From positions 1-64,000 of the forward strand of contig NZ_WBJR01000004.1 in the NCBI RefSeq assembly GCF_009296185.1: DNA of 64,000 nt, in the 5' to 3' direction. This stretch comes from Hydrogenovibrio sp. JE_KL2 (lineage in GTDB: Bacteria; Pseudomonadota; Gammaproteobacteria; Thiomicrospirales; Thiomicrospiraceae). The notes beneath the pieces are model-generated. The model was given only the letters and a program-made list of their open reading frames with translations, did not search any database and was not told the origin of the DNA. The position numbers and the translations under genes were made by a program. Below, in pieces: positions 25,866 to 34,746 of the stretch (positions are counted from its first letter, which is position 1; the number at the start of each line of letters is the position of its first letter).

Positions 25866-26966
25866 TTAAATAACCATCAAGTCGGCTTGCAAAGCACCGG
25901 CTTGTTTTAAGGCTTCCAAGATCGCAATCAAATCACTTGGCGCTGCGCCGACTTTGTTCACCGCTTGAACAATATCGTCCAAGGTTACACCTTTTGGAAA
26001 CCTCATCATCTGATTGGTTCCTAGGTTTTGAATACTTAATTGCGAAGACTGTGTCACTGCCGTCTGACCACCCGCCAAAGCATTGGGTTGCGAGACCTTA
26101 GGTGCTTCGGACACCTTGACCACTAAATTACCGTGCGTCACTGCGGCGGCAGAGACTTTGACATCCGCACCGATAACAACCGTACCCGTACGGGAGTTGA
26201 TAATCACTCGCGCCGCTTCAACGCCCGGCTTGACTTGAATGTTCTCAATCATGGACAGGAATGCAACACGTTGATTCGGCATTCTTGGTGCCATCACTTC
26301 AACGGAATCCCCATCCATTGCCGAAGCCGTTCCTGACCCAAGTTTTTGATTGATGGCATTCACCAAATTCGTCGCGGTGGTGAAATCTGAATTTTTCAGG
26401 TTAAGCGTAATGGTGTTGCCTAAATCAAACCCTGTGTTGACCGTTTTTTCAACCATGGCACCATTAGGGATACGACCGACACTTGGAATATTGATGGTGA
26501 TTTTAGACCCGTCCGCTCCAGTTGCATTCAAACCACCTACCACCAAGCTGCCTTGCGCCAGTGCATAGACATTGCCGTCCACCCCTTTCAACGGGGTGAG
26601 CAATAGCGTTCCGCCACGTAAACTTTTGGCGTTACCCAGTGAGGAAACCGTCACGTCAATACGTTGTCCAGATTTGGCAAATGCAGGCAAATCAGCATGA
26701 ACCGCAACCGCTGCAATGTTTTTTGAGTTGGTCTTTGTTCCTGCCGGCAAATTGATACCAAATTTATTCAACATGCTCATCAAGCTTTGGTCTGCATAAG
26801 CGGTTTTATCACCGGTACCGTCCAGGCCAACAACCAAGCCGTAACCGATTAATTGGTTGCTTCGCACGCCTGCAATATTAGCCAAATCTTTGACACGAGC
26901 CGCTTGCGCAAAGCTACTCCAAAGAATCATAGCCGTCATGAAAATGGCGATTTTTCTGGTAAACAT
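25866..26966 (-). CDS. flgI: Flagellar P-ring protein FlgI
   Basis: 366 aa, exported by Sec to the periplasm to form the P ring. Signal peptide [22 protein letters not shown] with cleavage likely after AQA. Mature start [20 protein letters not shown] is nearly invariant in FlgI. The C-terminal [20 protein letters not shown] block and LQADLMVI ending are diagnostic. The frame includes a TTG two codons earlier; ATG at 26966 sits 7 bases after AGGAG. It follows flgH across a spacer holding a terminator and one 19-bp motif, so it may have its own promoter. Confidence 0.95.
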   Translation of the reverse strand: MFTRKIAIFMTAMILWSSFAQAARVKDLANIAGVRSNQLIGYGLVVGLDGTGDKTAYADQSLMSMLNKFGINLPAGTKTNSKNIAAVAVHADLPAFAKSGQRIDVTVSSLGNAKSLRGGTLLLTPLKGVDGNVYALAQGSLVVGGLNATGADGSKITINIPSVGRIPNGAMVEKTVNTGFDLGNTITLNLKNSDFTTATNLVNAINQKLGSGTASAMDGDSVEVMAPRMPNQRVAFLSMIENIQVKPGVEAARVIINSRTGTVVIGADVKVSAAAVTHGNLVVKVSEAPKVSQPNALAGGQTAVTQSSQLSIQNLGTNQMMRFPKGVTLDDIVQAVNKVGAAPSDLIAILEALKQAGALQADLMVI

Positions 26967-27100
26967 GGTCAAACTCCTATCTTTCAGGATTTCTATTATT
27001 ATCTTTAGAAAGAATTAAGCATCAGATATGCCATTTATACAAAAAAATGAGAAAAAAATTAAAGTTTTCGAGAATTTGCCGAACGACAATTTTCAGATAA

Positions 27101-27125
27101 AAAAATGGGGCGAATAATCGCCCCC
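27101..27125 (-). terminator. Intrinsic terminator between flgH and flgI
   Basis: On the minus strand GGGGGCGA and TCGCCCC pair around ATTA, followed by a T-run (A-run near 27098-27105). It lies 125 bases past flgH, which would separate flgFGH from flgIJKL or act as an attenuator. Confidence 0.75.
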
Positions 27126-27158
27126 AAAGACCAGAAAAAAACCGGTAGATATGTATTA

Positions 27159-27177
27159 AAAATCTGCCAGGTTGGGG
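27159..27177 (+). repeat. 19-bp interspersed motif, copy 6
   Basis: Exact AAAATCTGCCAGGTTGGGG in the flgH-flgI spacer, between the flgH stop and the terminator. Confidence 0.92.
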
Positions 27178-27249
27178 TATCCCGCCCCGGCAGTAGACAC
27201 TAAATTAAATTATTAAAATTGCTTTGTGACAGGCCTTATTAATCGCACC

Positions 27250-27993
27250 TTACAAAGGCCAGTATTTATGCAACCACTGCGTCACCGCACTTGGTTTTGT
27301 CATGTCGCCAGCGACGCCGGTATCTTTGTAGATCAGACGTACGTCTGCCACTTTGGTGGAGTCAATCGTATTGTCTGGGCGAATATCTTGCGGACGGATA
27401 ATGCCGGCAAAACGAATCACTTCTTCTCCGTCATGAATCGTCAGCCATTTTTCGCCTCGAATCACGAGGTTTCCATTTGGAATCACCTCAACAACAGTAA
27501 CGGCAATCGCCCCCGTCAAGCTCGAGTTTTGTTTTACATCAGACTTACCATTAAAAGCTCCGTCAGAGCCGTAGCCTATCCCCAACCCGGTTTTCCCACC
27601 TAAAGTACTACCAAATGCAGTTGCATTAGACCCCACGGTACCCGAACCGTTCAGACCGAAGTTTTGGGTATTGGTTTTATTGTATTTGGCTTCATCTTTT
27701 TTCTTGGCGTCAAACTTCTCATCCAACTGAATGGTGATAATATCCCCGACCTTATGGGCACGAGAATCATCAAATAGCGTCATGCTATCGCCAGTTTGAT
27801 ATAAGGAACCGTTTGTCGGTATACTTTTGGTCGGAATATTCGTTGGATAATTTGGCTCGTAGCTGAATTTATCCATACGTTCAGGCGTTGCTGAGCAACC
27901 GACTAATAGCGCCGGCATCACTGCCGCAGCAATGGCCAACTTCACAAGGGTATTCAACGATTTTTTTGTTTTTGTGTGTGTTTTTCTGGTCAT
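27250..27993 (-). CDS. flgH: Flagellar L-ring lipoprotein FlgH
   Basis: A 247-aa outer-membrane lipoprotein forming the L ring. The lipobox LLVGC ends the signal peptide (Cys at ~33), preceded by a lysine-rich n-region. Conserved FlgH motifs are GSLYQTGDSMTLFDDSRAHKVGD then ITIQLDEKF, and the C-terminal GEEVIRFAGIIRPQDI. The ribosome site GGAGGG lies upstream of the ATG at 27993. It is transcribed with flgG and flgF. Confidence 0.95.
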   Translation of the reverse strand: MTRKTHTKTKKSLNTLVKLAIAAAVMPALLVGCSATPERMDKFSYEPNYPTNIPTKSIPTNGSLYQTGDSMTLFDDSRAHKVGDIITIQLDEKFDAKKKDEAKYNKTNTQNFGLNGSGTVGSNATAFGSTLGGKTGLGIGYGSDGAFNGKSDVKQNSSLTGAIAVTVVEVIPNGNLVIRGEKWLTIHDGEEVIRFAGIIRPQDIRPDNTIDSTKVADVRLIYKDTGVAGDMTKPSAVTQWLHKYWPL

Positions 27994-28038
27994 GGTTCTA
28001 CCCTCCTTATCGTTAGGAGCTTTCAGATGTTTAATTCA

Positions 28039-28830
28039 TTAAACATTATTGTTCAGGTATTTCATCATGCCGTCAGCCGCACTTACGACTTTCGAGTTCA
28101 TTTCATACGTTCGCTGAGCTTCAATCATGCTCACCAACTCTTCAACGGTATTAACGTTAGAAGACTCCAACGCACCTTGCAAAATGCTTCCAGCCTCATC
28201 GGTTTCAGGGTTTTTGTCTTGAGGCGTACCACTCGCCAGAGTTTCTTTGTAGAAGTTCTGACCGACTGACTCCAACCCGGCCGGATTGATGAAAGTAGAC
28301 AATTCCAACTGACCCAAAACGGTTGGTTGAGTGTTGCCCGGCTCTTGCCCTGAAACCTGTCCATCACTGGAGATGGTGATCTCAGTGACGTTTTGTGGAA
28401 TATTGATGTTCGGATCAATCAAATAGCCCGAAGAGGTCACCAAGTCACCGTTTTGGTTGACCTGTAGCGAACCGTCACGGGTATAAAGGACGTTTCCGTT
28501 TTGATCCAATGCTCTTAAAAAACCTTTCCCCTGAATCATCACATCCAGTTGGTTGTTGGTAATCATTGCATTACCTTCAGTAAAGATTTTTTGGACACCA
28601 ATGGCTTTTACCCCTGTCCCCAGCTGTAAACCGGAAGGAAGCGTATTGGCTTCATCCTGCGTGGCTTGTGCGCCTGGTTGACGTACGTTTTGGTACATCA
28701 AGTCTTCAAATTCTGCACGGCCTGACTTAAAACCATAGGTGTTGGCGTTAGCAATGTTGTTAGAAATAGCAGCTAATCGGAATGACTGACCTTCTAACCC
28801 CGTTTTGGCGACATAAAGTGCTCTTTCCAT
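28039..28830 (-). CDS. flgG: Flagellar distal rod protein FlgG
   Basis: A 263-aa rod protein. N-terminus MERALYVAKTGLEGQSFRL with the rod signature ISNNIANANTYGFKSGRAEF. C-terminus SSNVNTVEELVSMIEAQRTY then EMNSKVVSAADGMMKYLN. Length matches Salmonella FlgG (260 aa). No signal peptide, as expected for type III export. It lies 15 bases after flgF. Confidence 0.96.
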   Translation of the reverse strand: MERALYVAKTGLEGQSFRLAAISNNIANANTYGFKSGRAEFEDLMYQNVRQPGAQATQDEANTLPSGLQLGTGVKAIGVQKIFTEGNAMITNNQLDVMIQGKGFLRALDQNGNVLYTRDGSLQVNQNGDLVTSSGYLIDPNINIPQNVTEITISSDGQVSGQEPGNTQPTVLGQLELSTFINPAGLESVGQNFYKETLASGTPQDKNPETDEAGSILQGALESSNVNTVEELVSMIEAQRTYEMNSKVVSAADGMMKYLNNNV

Positions 28831-28845
28831 TGTTCTCTCCTATTC

Positions 28846-29583
28846 CTAACTTAAGCTCAACAAGCTATCGGATTTTTGCGCATGCGCTTTTGATGTATTC
28901 ATCATCTTCACTTGCATTTCATATTTTCTGGATAATTCGATCATGTTTGTCAGTGCTTCCACTGTATTCACGTTACTGCTTTCCAAAGCCCCACTGGTAA
29001 CCTTGATAGTTGCTTGATCCAAATTACCACCCGTATTGCGGATATAACCATCCAACCCTTTTTGCAGGTTTTTGATATCCGGTTCCACCAGTCTTAATTG
29101 ATCTGCAGTTACCATAATGTTGGTTTGAGAATCTGCCGGTAAAAACGAAATGGTTCCATCGGAAGCAATCGATATTTTTTTAGCAGGTGGAATATTGATT
29201 GGAGAGCCGCCTTCGTTAAGAACCGGATCACCCCTAACATCAACCAAATCTCCTTCTGGAGTAACATGCATGGATGCAGAGCGCACCAATGCCTCAGAAC
29301 CGTCAGGTGCCTGAACAGCCATAAAGCCGTTATCCTTCGTTACGACATCCAGATCTCGCCCCGTGACCTTAATTGGTCCAGGAGTGAAATCGGTACCAGA
29401 ACGTTCATCCAAAGCATAGGCTCTGGAGTCCCAACCAGGACCTTCCACATGCATGGCACGAAATTGGTTGAAGTCCTGTTTGAACCCATCTGTTGTCGCA
29501 TTTGCCAAATTGTTTGCGTTGTTGGCTTGAGAAAGAGCAACTTCCTTCGCACCACTCATCGCAATATATAACATACGATCCAT
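28846..29583 (-). CDS. flgF: Flagellar proximal rod protein FlgF
   Basis: 245 aa starting MDRMLYIAMSGAKEVALSQA, the usual FlgF start. The open frame extends 20 codons further, but the ATG at 29583 has GGAA upstream and fits the family. ANNLANATTDGFKQDFNQF is the rod signature. LESSNVNTVEALTNMIELSR and KYEMQVKMMNT form the C-terminal helix. First gene of the flgFGH unit, 184 bases after a sigma-54-type promoter. Confidence 0.95.
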   Translation of the reverse strand: MDRMLYIAMSGAKEVALSQANNANNLANATTDGFKQDFNQFRAMHVEGPGWDSRAYALDERSGTDFTPGPIKVTGRDLDVVTKDNGFMAVQAPDGSEALVRSASMHVTPEGDLVDVRGDPVLNEGGSPINIPPAKKISIASDGTISFLPADSQTNIMVTADQLRLVEPDIKNLQKGLDGYIRNTGGNLDQATIKVTSGALESSNVNTVEALTNMIELSRKYEMQVKMMNTSKAHAQKSDSLLSLS

Positions 29584-29766
29584 CTGACAGTTCCTTGCAA
29601 TTTTTATCCAGTCAAAAAATCTGAACCAAGGCAGCAAACTCATGCTGCCCTAGTTCAAACGATGAAACACTTTTTAAATTGACTCTGACGGTCTCGGTTT
29701 CATTTCCTTGTGTGTTAACGTTCTATTGCCAAAAAGCTGACGTCTTTATTCATCAGTTTAGTAAAA

Positions 29767-29781
29767 GCATTCAACGTGCCA
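29767..29781 (-). promoter_or_regulatory. Sigma-54 promoter of flgF operon
   Basis: On the minus strand TGGCACG-TTGA-ATGC. It has -24 GG and -12 GC with the required 10-nt separation, against consensus TGGCAC-N5-TTGC. It is positioned between the flgE terminator and flgF. Confidence 0.8.
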
Positions 29782-29801
29782 ACATCGTATAAAATTTTAA
29801 T

Positions 29802-29827
29802 TAAAGCTTTTAGAAAACGGCCGATAA
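29802..29827 (+). promoter_or_regulatory. Sigma-28-like site pointing into the 3' end of flgE
   Basis: Plus strand TAAAGCTT, 10-nt spacer, GCCGATAA. The -10 is perfect and -35 is 7 of 8. It is oriented against the flgE transcript and would start just before the flgE terminator hairpin. Possibly fortuitous. Confidence 0.35.
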
Positions 29828-29849
29828 CCTGTTTAGCGGCAAAACAAAC

Positions 29850-29877
29850 AAAAAAGCCGGCAAAAGTTGCCGGCTTT
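29850..29877 (-). terminator. Intrinsic terminator after flgE
   Basis: AAAGCCGGCAA-CTT-TTGCCGGCTTT with a long T-run on the minus strand, 19 bases after the flgE stop. It ends the flgBCDE operon. Confidence 0.92.
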
Positions 29878-29895
29878 CCATGCAATGGACACAGC

Positions 29896-31497
29896 TTATA
29901 GCTGAAGGATTCTTTGCATCAACGTTTGAGAAGTTGACAATACCTGTGTACTCGCTTGATAAGTACGCTGGGTTTGAATCATCTTAACCAGCTCACCCGC
30001 AGTATCAACGTTTGAATACTCCAATGAACCGGCGTTAATTTTCCCAAATCCGTTATTGTTTGCAATCCCAATTTGGGCTGTACCTGAACCATAAGACTCT
30101 GCATAGGTTTGCCCCCCCAGCTTCGTCAGTGCATTCTTATCAGTAAAGTTCCCTAGAGCGATTTGTGCAATCGGTACTGCTCGTCCGTTTGAGTAGTTAG
30201 CCTGGATAACACCATCCAAACCGGTTTTCAAACCAACCAAGTCACCAATTGCATAACCGTTCTGAGAAACACCACGAAGGTTATTCGAGCCTGCAAACTG
30301 CGTCATATCCGTAAAATCAGCTGAAATATTAATGGATGCACTGGTTGGATTCCCAAGTGGATCGTTTGCACCTGTCAATGGTGAATCCACAACCCAGTTC
30401 AACGCCGCACTTTTGTTGGTTACTTGTGTCCAACTCGCTGCTGGCAGTTCACCATTGGTGGTGTTGGTTCCCACTGGCGCGTTTAGTGAGTTTGGCTGTT
30501 GAACATCAACCAAATTACCATCCGTATCAAATCGTAATTCGAAAATTTGACCATCCAACAAATCCGTACCCGCAGGGGCAGGAACAGTCGCTACCGCAGC
30601 ACCCGTGCTATCGACAAGCTGACCCGCGGCGTTTGATACGTGACCACTTGTCACCCATTTACCGTTAGCGTCCTTGTCTTCCATAGTGTACTGAACGATC
30701 CAACTCGTGTATTTATCGTTAGTACCGTCACCATTGTAATCCTGTGTCGAGTTCGCAACCGACACCACATCACGTTTATAGTAGTTAGCGGTCAGACGGT
30801 GCTCACCCCCCAAAGAATCATAAACCGTTTTAGGATACGAAAAATCAGGAGAACCTGCATAAGGGTCTTTTGAACCACCGGTTGCATCGTTGAAATCCAC
30901 CAGACGTTGAAAGTTTGTTCTTGCTGGCGCACCTGTCGTTGTGGTCGAACCAACGCCATTACCATTTGGGTCAACGTTATTAGCCGTATCACCGTTCACA
31001 TTGATGTTGTAGGTCATTTCATCTGTTGCTTTCGGCGTTTTATTCAACTTATTCAGGTCAATTGAGTCCATCGTAGTTTCAAAAACAGGATTCGTTTCGG
31101 TTGAAAGCGTGGTGTTCAACAAATACCCTTGTAACTTGTTACCGTTCTGGTCAGTAATAAAACCGTCCTGATCCAGTTTGAATGAACCATTACGAGTATA
31201 AATATTAGGATATTTTCCTGTTTGATCATCTAGAACGAAAAAACCTTCACCATCGATTGCCATATCCAAGTCACGCCCCGTACTGTTTAGCGTTCCTTGT
31301 GTGAAATCCTGAGTGATTGCGTTAACACGGGTACCGCCACCAGGAGAGGTTTGCGCGCCAGTAAACATATCCGCAAACTCAGCACGTGAGCTTTTGAAAC
31401 CAACGGTTTCTGAGTTAGCCAAGTTGTTGGAAATAACCGACAACCCTGTTGATGCTGCATTAATTCCACTTAACGCATTTAAATCATAAGACGACAT
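29896..31497 (-). CDS. flgE: Flagellar hook protein FlgE
   Basis: A 533-aa hook subunit. N-terminal rod/hook signature ISNNLANSETVGFKSSRAEF. C-terminal LEYSNVDTAGELVKMIQTQR then TYQASTQVLSTSQTLMQRIL is diagnostic. It is longer than Salmonella FlgE (403 aa), with an expanded Asn/Asp/Gly/Thr-rich middle domain exposed on the hook surface. Fourteen bases separate it from flgD. Confidence 0.95.
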   Translation of the reverse strand: MSSYDLNALSGINAASTGLSVISNNLANSETVGFKSSRAEFADMFTGAQTSPGGGTRVNAITQDFTQGTLNSTGRDLDMAIDGEGFFVLDDQTGKYPNIYTRNGSFKLDQDGFITDQNGNKLQGYLLNTTLSTETNPVFETTMDSIDLNKLNKTPKATDEMTYNINVNGDTANNVDPNGNGVGSTTTTGAPARTNFQRLVDFNDATGGSKDPYAGSPDFSYPKTVYDSLGGEHRLTANYYKRDVVSVANSTQDYNGDGTNDKYTSWIVQYTMEDKDANGKWVTSGHVSNAAGQLVDSTGAAVATVPAPAGTDLLDGQIFELRFDTDGNLVDVQQPNSLNAPVGTNTTNGELPAASWTQVTNKSAALNWVVDSPLTGANDPLGNPTSASINISADFTDMTQFAGSNNLRGVSQNGYAIGDLVGLKTGLDGVIQANYSNGRAVPIAQIALGNFTDKNALTKLGGQTYAESYGSGTAQIGIANNNGFGKINAGSLEYSNVDTAGELVKMIQTQRTYQASTQVLSTSQTLMQRILQL

Positions 31498-31511
31498 AAT
31501 CCACCTCTCTC

Positions 31512-32195
31512 TTATTGACCAATTTCACGAACCGCATCCATTGCAACCTGTTCACCGGTTGCAAGGGTCAGTTTCATTTTGCCATCCGTCCCGACGGCAA
31601 CACTATTAACTTTAGTACCCACGACAGTGTTTATTTGTTGGATATCACCATTAGCATCCTTTCCATAAGCAGTCAATTTATAAGTACCACTCGCTAGGGC
31701 GTTGCCGTTATCATCGGTTCCGTCCCAGTTGATTGTTTGATCCGCGGCCAAATCGCCGACCGAAATATTTTTAACTGCCTCGCCATCTTTGGAGACAACC
31801 ACCTTAACGTCCGTCAATGCTTGGTCAGTTTTCGCTGTCAAGCGGAACTGAGCATCCTGACCTTGGGTGTAAGCCAAGTCCTCGCCACTAGCTTGCACAG
31901 ACTTACCAATAATGCTGGCTGCTTGCAGGGTTTGTAACCCTTGGAAGCCAGACAACATAGCCGTCATGGATGTATTCAAATCCTGAGTCGACTGCAACTG
32001 GCTCATTTGCGTCAAGTTTGTGACGAAATCTTTTGGATCCATCGGTTTGTTTGGGTCCTGATTTTGCAACTGAGTCGTTAACAATCTTAAGAAATCCGCT
32101 TGACCAAGCTGTTGATTCGGAGCAGATGCTGCCGTATCAGACGACTGCTGAAGCGCTTTAATATAATCACTAGAAGTTGATGATACTGTTGACAT
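31512..32195 (-). CDS. flgD: Hook-capping protein FlgD
   Basis: A 227-aa hook scaffold. The conserved N-terminal block LGQADFLRLLTTQLQNQDPN then KPMDPKDFVTNLTQMSQLQS is the FlgD signature. The C-terminal half has the FLIG-like domain TINWDGTDDNGNALASGTYK. Ten bases separate it from flgC. Confidence 0.95.
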   Translation of the reverse strand: MSTVSSTSSDYIKALQQSSDTAASAPNQQLGQADFLRLLTTQLQNQDPNKPMDPKDFVTNLTQMSQLQSTQDLNTSMTAMLSGFQGLQTLQAASIIGKSVQASGEDLAYTQGQDAQFRLTAKTDQALTDVKVVVSKDGEAVKNISVGDLAADQTINWDGTDDNGNALASGTYKLTAYGKDANGDIQQINTVVGTKVNSVAVGTDGKMKLTLATGEQVAMDAVREIGQ

Positions 32196-32205
32196 AACCT
32201 ACTCC

Positions 32206-32616
32206 TTATTTACCCATCTGAATCGTTCTAAGCAGCAATTGCTTAGAGGTATTCATCACTTGGATATTGGTTTCATAAGAACGAGAGGCATCCAACATGT
32301 TTGCCATCTCTTCCACCGGATTAACATTTGGACGGAAAATATAACCATCTTTATTTGCCATCGGGTTATTCGGTGCATACTCCATTTTCAACGGAGCCTT
32401 GCTTTCAACGATTTTGTCAACTTCAACACCACCTTCCGGTAGCCCTGTTTCGTTATCCATAATCGTTTTGAAAACCGGTTGTTTGGAACGATACGTCTCA
32501 GCCGAGTTAGAGCTGATACTATCCGCATTCGCCATGTTCGAGGCAATCGTATTCAAACGAATCGTCTGCGCGCTCATGGCTGTCGCAGAAATATCTAGAG
32601 TCGGAAATACTGACAT
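32206..32616 (-). CDS. flgC: Flagellar proximal rod protein FlgC
   Basis: A 136-aa rod protein. LNTIASNMANADSISSN is the rod motif, YRSKQPVF and NVNPVEEMANMLDASRSYET the C-terminal motif. It lies five bases after flgB, and standard length. Confidence 0.95.
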   Translation of the reverse strand: MSVFPTLDISATAMSAQTIRLNTIASNMANADSISSNSAETYRSKQPVFKTIMDNETGLPEGGVEVDKIVESKAPLKMEYAPNNPMANKDGYIFRPNVNPVEEMANMLDASRSYETNIQVMNTSKQLLLRTIQMGK

Positions 32617-32621
32617 TTATC

Positions 32622-33026
32622 TTAGCCTCCACCTGTTAATGCGGTACGTATACCGGAAATCTTGCCATTAATAAATTCAAGCGATGCTTGGTACTGAATG
32701 GCGTTTTCCATAAATTTGGCTTTCTCAATATGCGCTTCAACCGTGTTGCCATCCAAAGAAGGCTGAGTCGGAACGCGATATTTCAAATAGTCATCGGTTG
32801 TCATATCACCAAAGGCTTCGATATGACGACTATTTGTCATCTCCAAGTCTGGGGCAAATTTTTTGGCATCCATTTGATCTTGAGCGTTTTTAATTTCTTT
32901 ACGCCAGTCAATGTCTCTGGCCTTGAAATTTGGTGTATCCGCATTGGCAAGGTTATTTGCCAAAATACTTTCACGTTCTTTGCGAATCAGCAAAGCCTGC
33001 TCATGTATTCCAAAAATCGATTCCAT
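32622..33026 (-). CDS. flgB: Flagellar proximal rod protein FlgB
   Basis: A 134-aa rod protein. ILANNLANADTPNFKARDIDW is broken by no gaps against the family pattern, and the C-terminal MENAIQYQASLEFINGKISG is typical. First gene of flgBCDE, preceded by both a sigma-54 and a sigma-28 type promoter. Confidence 0.95.
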   Translation of the reverse strand: MESIFGIHEQALLIRKERESILANNLANADTPNFKARDIDWRKEIKNAQDQMDAKKFAPDLEMTNSRHIEAFGDMTTDDYLKYRVPTQPSLDGNTVEAHIEKAKFMENAIQYQASLEFINGKISGIRTALTGGG

Positions 33027-33111
33027 AACCTAATTCCTTAATTTAATCTGGTCGTAACGGAACGCACTAAGTGTCAATTTTTTATTATGGTTTTTCCGTC
33101 ATGTAGCTTTT

Positions 33112-33127
33112 AGCAACCAGAGTGCCA
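33112..33127 (-). promoter_or_regulatory. Sigma-54 promoter of flgBCDE
   Basis: On the minus strand TGGCAC-TCTGG-TTGCT, an exact match to TGGCAC-N5-TTGCW, 86 bases upstream of flgB. Confidence 0.88.
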
Positions 33128-33167
33128 AAATTGAAAAAAATTTCTAAAGTTACGAAAAAACGGGCGT

Positions 33168-33194
33168 TTATCGGCAGGGCTTAAAAAAACTTGA
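33168..33194 (-). promoter_or_regulatory. Sigma-28 promoter upstream of flgBCDE
   Basis: On the minus strand -35 TCAAGTTT (33187-33194), 11-nt spacer, -10 GCCGATAA (33168-33175), the same -35 as the fliC promoter. It lies upstream of the sigma-54 promoter of the same operon. Confidence 0.7.
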
Positions 33195-33215
33195 GGGAGA
33201 AAAGTTAAAAAAACA

Positions 33216-33242
33216 CAAAGTTTCGGCAAATATTGCCGATAG
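33216..33242 (+). promoter_or_regulatory. Sigma-28-like site pointing into the 3' end of flgT
   Basis: Plus strand CAAAGTTT, 11-nt spacer, GCCGATAG: 7 of 8 matches in each box with the correct spacing. It faces away from flgB and into flgT, so would yield antisense RNA. It coincides with the inverted repeat CGGCAA-ATA-TTGCCG. Confidence 0.4.
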
Positions 33243-33267
33243 TGACAAAGCGTTGATTAATACAATC

Positions 33268-33286
33268 AAAATCTACCAGGTTGGGG
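33268..33286 (+). repeat. 19-bp interspersed motif, copy 7
   Basis: AAAATCTACCAGGTTGGGG, the A variant of the consensus, in the flgB-flgT spacer. Confidence 0.92.
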
Positions 33287-33312
33287 GTGGAGAAAAGAAG
33301 ATAGAAACAAGC

Positions 33313-33332
33313 CGCCTTTTTAGAAAAAGGCG
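33313..33332 (-). terminator. Hairpin after flgT
   Basis: CGCCTTTTT-AG-AAAAAGGCG, a perfect stem ten bases past the flgT stop. The run of T following it on the minus strand is poor, so termination efficiency is uncertain. Confidence 0.55.
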
Positions 33333-33342
33333 ACTTTAAAAA

Positions 33343-34662
33343 TTACCAGGAACGGACTTCATCCCCTACTTGGATAAGTCCTTTTTCGGCTGTCACTTTT
33401 GCCACAGCGAATTTGGATTGAATACGCTCAATTTTCAAGAAACCGGCAGGTACCGAATCAAAGCCAAGGTTTTGCCCCTGATATTGAACACTGCTGCCAA
33501 ACTGATGATAAACCGCTAGTTCATCCCCCACTTTGGCGCCGGACTCTTCAGAGAGGTAAAGAATATATTCACCGTTACGAATATCGATAATGCGTGTTTT
33601 TAAAGGCTGACAATGCAAGTAACGATAAGCATCTCGTGATTGTTGTTGCAACATGGCATGAAATGCCATCCCGGTATTGGTGGCAAAAAACGCATTGGTT
33701 CCGAAAGGTCTGTCACGCCCCACCGTTACCTTGCCCTTAATATCAAACCCATAACGCTTTTGGAAAACGATTTGGAAAGTCGTCAAGTCGATAATATAAG
33801 AATCCGCTTCGATATAACGCGCATTAGGCTTTACTTCTAAATCATAGTAGCCTTTGATTTTGTTCCAAACCGCAGGGTCGGTGTTATGTCTTGATAGCGA
33901 GCGCAACACCGTCATCATCAGATATTGCGCCCCCGTGGTTTCACGAATAGGCTGTAACACATCTCTTGAGAGGTTTGGGGCCACCATGCTTGGCGACTCC
34001 GTCAATTGACTACCGGTTTCCAGCATTGTCTCATTCAAATAGCCTAAATCACGAATTCGACGGTTTAATTCCAACTGGTAACCAGACAACAAATTAGAAA
34101 TATCTCTAGCGCCGTAACCATCTGTTGTCACCACTTGGGCGATCGCCAGTTTTGGCTGATATTGGTTACCTGGATAATTGCTACATGCCAGTGGATCTTC
34201 AGTCAAACAGACTTTCAGTGTCACTTGATAGGTTTTGGAACGCGTGTCTTTTAAAGGTTTGCCGTCCTTATCGAACTGCTCATCAAAAGGCAATTCTTTA
34301 AAACCTTCTTTGACAACTTTAAATCCTGACACTTTAGAATGGGTTGTGAAACGCGTGACATCATTGGATAAGGCAAAGTCTTTGACTTCTTGCGCACTGG
34401 AGACCCGTAAATTGCTTTGCATGCTTGCCAACTTCAAAGCATCACGAATCGCCATTTTTCTGGCATAGGCTTCTGTCACACCATCAGTAGATGCCGTTCC
34501 GGTAGCGGTCACACATTTTGTAGGATAAGGGGTTGCAGAGTTGCTTTGAGGTGTCTGTTGAGATAAATCACGTTGTTGATAGGCAGCTTGTTCGGCAAAA
34601 CTTTGAAAAGACGCTGTCAGACCAAAAGCCAGCCCCAAGGCCATTAACCAAAATTTTGTCAT
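33343..34662 (-). CDS. flgT: FlgT-like flagellar H-ring/assembly protein
   Basis: About 439 aa, exported. Signal peptide MTKFWLMALGLAFGLTASF then QSFAEQ with cleavage near AFAEQ-type site. The N-terminal region has CVTATGTASTDGVTEAYARK, a FlgT/FlgO-type beta-alpha domain. The C-terminal part is a beta-rich domain ending in LIQVGDEVRSW. In Vibrio, FlgT builds the H ring around the basal body needed for sodium-type motors and outer-membrane insertion. Assignment rests on layout, signal peptide and position beside flgA/cheV as in Vibrio and Pseudomonas-like clusters. The ATG at 34662 is chosen over an upstream start at 34731 because it precedes the signal peptide. Confidence 0.72.
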   Translation of the reverse strand: MTKFWLMALGLAFGLTASFQSFAEQAAYQQRDLSQQTPQSNSATPYPTKCVTATGTASTDGVTEAYARKMAIRDALKLASMQSNLRVSSAQEVKDFALSNDVTRFTTHSKVSGFKVVKEGFKELPFDEQFDKDGKPLKDTRSKTYQVTLKVCLTEDPLACSNYPGNQYQPKLAIAQVVTTDGYGARDISNLLSGYQLELNRRIRDLGYLNETMLETGSQLTESPSMVAPNLSRDVLQPIRETTGAQYLMMTVLRSLSRHNTDPAVWNKIKGYYDLEVKPNARYIEADSYIIDLTTFQIVFQKRYGFDIKGKVTVGRDRPFGTNAFFATNTGMAFHAMLQQQSRDAYRYLHCQPLKTRIIDIRNGEYILYLSEESGAKVGDELAVYHQFGSSVQYQGQNLGFDSVPAGFLKIERIQSKFAVAKVTAEKGLIQVGDEVRSW

Positions 34663-34746
34663 AGAAACAAACCCTGAACTTTGCAAAATCAACCGCCTTG
34701 TATCAACTCTTATCAACGCCAAACAAGTCAAACATTAAACTTAAAT

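Noticed and set aside
27578-27598. Extra 19-bp motif copy in flgH
   Set aside because: Only CCCCAACC matches; the rest diverges (CGGTTTTCCC), so treated as chance within a Gly-rich coding stretch.
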